From positions 1 through 8,805 of the forward strand of contig JAGVLR010000137.1 of NCBI GenBank assembly GCA_020054175.1: a DNA stretch of 8,805 nt, read 5' to 3'. The notes under the pieces were generated by a model. It was not told the DNA's origin and made no database searches. It worked only from the letters and a program-made list of their open reading frames with translations. Shown here one piece after another: positions 6,500 to 8,805 of this stretch. This stretch comes from Candidatus Dadabacteria bacterium (GTDB taxonomy: Bacteria > Desulfobacterota_D > UBA1144 > Nemesobacterales > UBA2774). Within the stretch, counting starts at the first letter, position 1; each line of letters starts with the position of its first letter. Made by a program: the position numbers and the translations under genes.

Positions 6500-7824
6500 T
6501 GCAGAAAGAGCTGAGAAGATATCTCTTCATCGGGGACTTCGATTCCTTTCTCCTCGGGATTTTCTCGAAGCGGGGTGAGGTAATATGGGTAAGCTCCCTC
6601 GAAGAGGCGCTTAACCAGACCGGGAATTTTTCGGTCATCATGATAGACAAGAGGTTTTTTTCACCGGAGCTTACAGGCGAGCTGTCGGCGCACTACCCGC
6701 AGACCCCGCTTATAGTGAGCAACGGCGAGCCGATGCAGGAGCCTCCGCCGTCGGTGAGGTTCGTCGCGTTTCACAAGCTTCTTACGGACGAGATTGCGCG
6801 CGAGGAAAGGCTCGCGAGGACGGAGCTCAGGGTGGAAGAGCTGAGGCGCGTTCACGCCAACGGGAAGAAGATGCTCATTCTTCTCCACGACCACCCGGAC
6901 CCTGATTCCATAGCCGGCGCGCTCGCGCTGAGGGCGCTTCTGAAACGCAACAAACAAACCGCGATCATAGGGCACCTGGGCGACAGGATATCGCGCCCCG
7001 AGAACGTCGCGATGATAGAGCTTCTCGAAATAGACCTCCAGGAGCTCGAAATGAAGCAGTTAAAGGAATTCGACTCCATAGCGCTCGTCGACGTTCAGCC
7101 GACGTTTTTCGGCCCCGGTCTCCCGCCGGTGGATACCGTCATCGACCATCATCCGCTGGTCGGCTCGTACGAGGCGCGCTTCAAGGAAGTGAGGGCCGAG
7201 GAAGGGGCGACTTCGACGATTCTGACGAAGTACCTCCGCGCCTCGCAGACGGACATTTCCGAAAGGCTCGCGACAGCACTTCTTTACGGAATCAAGACGG
7301 ACACGGTGATACTGAACAGGGACGCCAACCCGGACGACATAGAAGCGTTCACTTTCCTCTACCCGCTCGCCAACCTCGGACTTTTGAGGCGAATAGAGCG
7401 CGCGGAGGTTCCGCCGGCCGAAATCAAATCGCTGGGCCAGGCGCTGGCCGACCACTGGATAGCGAGCGACATATTTTTCGTGAACGTGGGCAGGGTCGAC
7501 CGCGAGTACCTGATACCCAAAATGGCCGACTTCGGCATACAGGTGAAGGACGTCGAATGGTCCGTGGCGTTCGGTATCCTGGACAAAACCCACCTCATCA
7601 TTTCCGTCAGGAACGTCGGCTATGTGAAAAGCGCGGGCAGGCTCGTAAGGGAGCTTTTCAAGGATATAGGAAGCGCGGGCGGACACAGGTCGGCCGCGAA
7701 GGCTGTCATCCCGCTCGCGAAGGTGAGAAAAGCGATCGGCAAGGGCTCTCAGGACGCCATAAAAAAGTGGGTAACCGATCTATTCACAAAGGCTGTCACC
7801 GAAAAACCCGAAGAAGACGCGTAG
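6499..7824 (+). CDS. DHH/DHHA1 phosphoesterase with extra N-terminal domain
   Basis: A 441-residue DHH-family metal-dependent phosphoesterase; relatives (NrnA-like) degrade nanoRNAs or 3'-phosphoadenosine 5'-phosphate, and others cleave cyclic dinucleotides. All catalytic motifs are present: HDHPDPDS with His130, Asp134 and Asp136; Asp198 in LVDVQ; DHHP at 216-219; and Asp268 in GIKTDT. The DHHA1 substrate-binding motif GSAGGHRSAAKA lies at 391-402. The first 95 residues or so are extra. They alternate beta and alpha like a Rossmann or receiver fold (YLFIGDFDSF, EVIWVSS, FSVIMID, TPLIVSN) but lack a clear GxGxxG, recalling a degenerate TrkA-N/RCK domain. A charged helix (96-119) links it to the DHH domain. 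The start overlaps the trpA stop as TAATG, with GGAAGGG 10 nt upstream, so it is co-transcribed with trpA. Its substrate cannot be decided from the sequence. Confidence 0.92.
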   Translation: MQKELRRYLFIGDFDSFLLGIFSKRGEVIWVSSLEEALNQTGNFSVIMIDKRFFSPELTGELSAHYPQTPLIVSNGEPMQEPPPSVRFVAFHKLLTDEIAREERLARTELRVEELRRVHANGKKMLILLHDHPDPDSIAGALALRALLKRNKQTAIIGHLGDRISRPENVAMIELLEIDLQELEMKQLKEFDSIALVDVQPTFFGPGLPPVDTVIDHHPLVGSYEARFKEVRAEEGATSTILTKYLRASQTDISERLATALLYGIKTDTVILNRDANPDDIEAFTFLYPLANLGLLRRIERAEVPPAEIKSLGQALADHWIASDIFFVNVGRVDREYLIPKMADFGIQVKDVEWSVAFGILDKTHLIISVRNVGYVKSAGRLVRELFKDIGSAGGHRSAAKAVIPLAKVRKAIGKGSQDAIKKWVTDLFTKAVTEKPEEDA

Positions 7825-7899
7825 TAATTTCCGCGAGTCCATTAGCTGGCCCCAATCAACTGTTTCAGAAATTCCCGCGTTGTCGGGTTTCCCCTCCGT

Positions 7900-7928
7900 T
7901 TGAACAGCCCGCCTTAACCGAATATAAT
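7900..7928 (+). promoter_or_regulatory. sigma70-type promoter of fmt
   Basis: TTGAAC (7900-7905), a 17-nt spacer, and a perfect TATAAT (7923-7928) form a good promoter. The -10 box ends 8 nt before the fmt ATG, so the transcript should start at or within 1-2 nt of the start codon. Upstream, a weak CCCG/CGGG stem (7877-7890) followed by TTT might help end the trpA-DHH transcript, but it is only 4 bp. Confidence 0.68.
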
Positions 7929-7936
7929 CCCAAGCT

Positions 7937-8805
7937 ATGAAAATTGTCTTCATGGGAACGCCCGATTTTGCCGTCCCTTCGCTCGAGGCGCTTATAAGCG
8001 CGGGATACGAGATTGCCGCCGTCGTAACGCAGCCCGACAGGCCGAGCGGGAGGGGGAAGGTGCTCACGCCGCCGCCCGTGAAAATCGCGGCGGAGGACGC
8101 CGGGATTCCTGTCCTTCAGCCGGCGAGGATAAGGACGGAAGAGTTTTTCGCAGAGCTGTCGTCTTACTCGCCAGATCTCATATGCGTCACGGCTTACGGA
8201 AGAATCCTCCCGAAATCCATACTCGATCTCCCGGCATACGGATGCTTGAACGTCCACGCGTCCCTCCTTCCGAAATACAGGGGCGCGGCCCCGATCAACT
8301 GGGCCATCGTTAGGGGCGAGAACGTGACAGGCGTTACGACCATGCTCATGGACGAGGGCATGGATACGGGCGACATGCTTCTAAGGCGAGAGGTCGCAAT
8401 CGAGGAGGACGACACGGGTGAGACGCTTTCACGGAAGCTGTCCATAGTCGGCGGGGAGCTGCTCATCGAGACGCTTCCACTCCATATTGAGGGAAAGTTA
8501 CGCCCTGAAAAGCAGGACGAATCGCAGGCGACATACGCCCCGATAATAAAAAAAGAGGACGGCCTCGTCGACTGGTCGAAATCCGCCCGCGATATAAGAA
8601 ATCTCGTGAGGGGAATGCTTCCCTGGCCGGGGGCGTACACGTTCTTGGGCGAAAAGTTGCTCAAGATTTTCAGGGCCGAAGTGTCGGAAGGTGAGGGACG
8701 TCCGGGCGCGGTGATAAGCTCCAGTGGCGGCGCGCTCCGCGTGGCAACGGGCGAAGAAGCGCTCGACGTACTCGAGCTTCAGATAGAGGGCGGGAAGAGG
8801 CTCGA
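7937..8805 (+). CDS. fmt: methionyl-tRNA formyltransferase (3' end missing)
   Basis: Fmt transfers a formyl group from 10-formyltetrahydrofolate to initiator Met-tRNA in the cytoplasm. The frame runs open off the window end after 289 codons; the family is usually about 310-320 residues, so only the last 20-30 are missing. The N-terminus MKIVFMGTPDFAVPSLEAL is diagnostic and fixes the start at ATG 7937. The tRNA-binding loop region TQPDRPSGRGK (31-41) is present. The catalytic triad is visible as Asn105 and His107 in NVHASLLPKYRGAAPINWAI (105-124) and Asp143 in MDEGMDTGDML. The C-terminal domain begins near residue 205 and includes MLPWPGAYTF (227-236). There is no Shine-Dalgarno sequence, and the promoter -10 box lies only 8 nt upstream. 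def, a frequent partner gene, is not upstream of fmt here. Confidence 0.98.
   Translation, partial: MKIVFMGTPDFAVPSLEALISAGYEIAAVVTQPDRPSGRGKVLTPPPVKIAAEDAGIPVLQPARIRTEEFFAELSSYSPDLICVTAYGRILPKSILDLPAYGCLNVHASLLPKYRGAAPINWAIVRGENVTGVTTMLMDEGMDTGDMLLRREVAIEEDDTGETLSRKLSIVGGELLIETLPLHIEGKLRPEKQDESQATYAPIIKKEDGLVDWSKSARDIRNLVRGMLPWPGAYTFLGEKLLKIFRAEVSEGEGRPGAVISSSGGALRVATGEEALDVLELQIEGGKRL

Noticed and set aside
7877..7893. CCCG/CGGG stem with TTT after the DHH gene, a possible terminator
   Set aside because: A 4-bp stem with a 6-nt loop and only three T residues is too weak to annotate as a terminator.

Overview
The window reads as ordinary chromosomal DNA of a GC-rich bacterium, probably Gram-negative because it carries a Wzx-type glycan flippase next to two membrane-anchored SGNH hydrolase-like genes. 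Codon use is distinctive: despite the high GC, ATA is the commonest Ile codon and AGG the commonest Arg codon wherever I counted. This argues against the usual proteobacterial models and would suit a deep-branching or delta-proteobacteria-like lineage. I cannot name the organism from the sequence.

Layout. 1-1107 (+): 3' part of a Wzx/MATE-like polysaccharide flippase that began before the window. 1110-2243 (-): an SGNH/GDSL hydrolase-like protein with one N-terminal membrane anchor, convergent with the flippase and only 2 nt from it. 2244-2394: a divergent promoter region. 2395-3546 (+): a second, different SGNH-like membrane-anchored protein. 3612-4226, 4216-5424, 5666-6499 and 6499-7824 (all +): trpF, trpB, trpA and a DHH-family phosphoesterase. 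trpF/trpB overlap by 11 nt and trpA/DHH by 1 nt, but trpB and trpA are separated by 241 nt that hold a good sigma70-type promoter and a leader. 7937-8805 (+): fmt, cut by the window end. No RNA genes, mobile elements or CRISPR arrays were seen.

How the genes work together. The flippase and the SGNH proteins look like the edge of an envelope-glycan locus: lipid-linked glycan export and, by inference, O-acyl modification or removal. TrpF, TrpB and TrpA carry out three steps of tryptophan synthesis; trpE, trpG, trpD and trpC are not in the window. The DHH protein has complete catalytic motifs plus an extra N-terminal domain of about 100 residues. Fmt formylates initiator Met-tRNA.

The most interesting signal is in the start regions. 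Three genes (the second SGNH gene, trpF and fmt) have a -35/N17/-10 promoter whose -10 box ends only 6-12 nt before the start codon, with no Shine-Dalgarno sequence, as expected for leaderless or near-leaderless mRNAs. For trpF and fmt the start codon is fixed independently by protein conservation. Otherwise the genes are well-known families; I did not find a clearly new multi-gene system.
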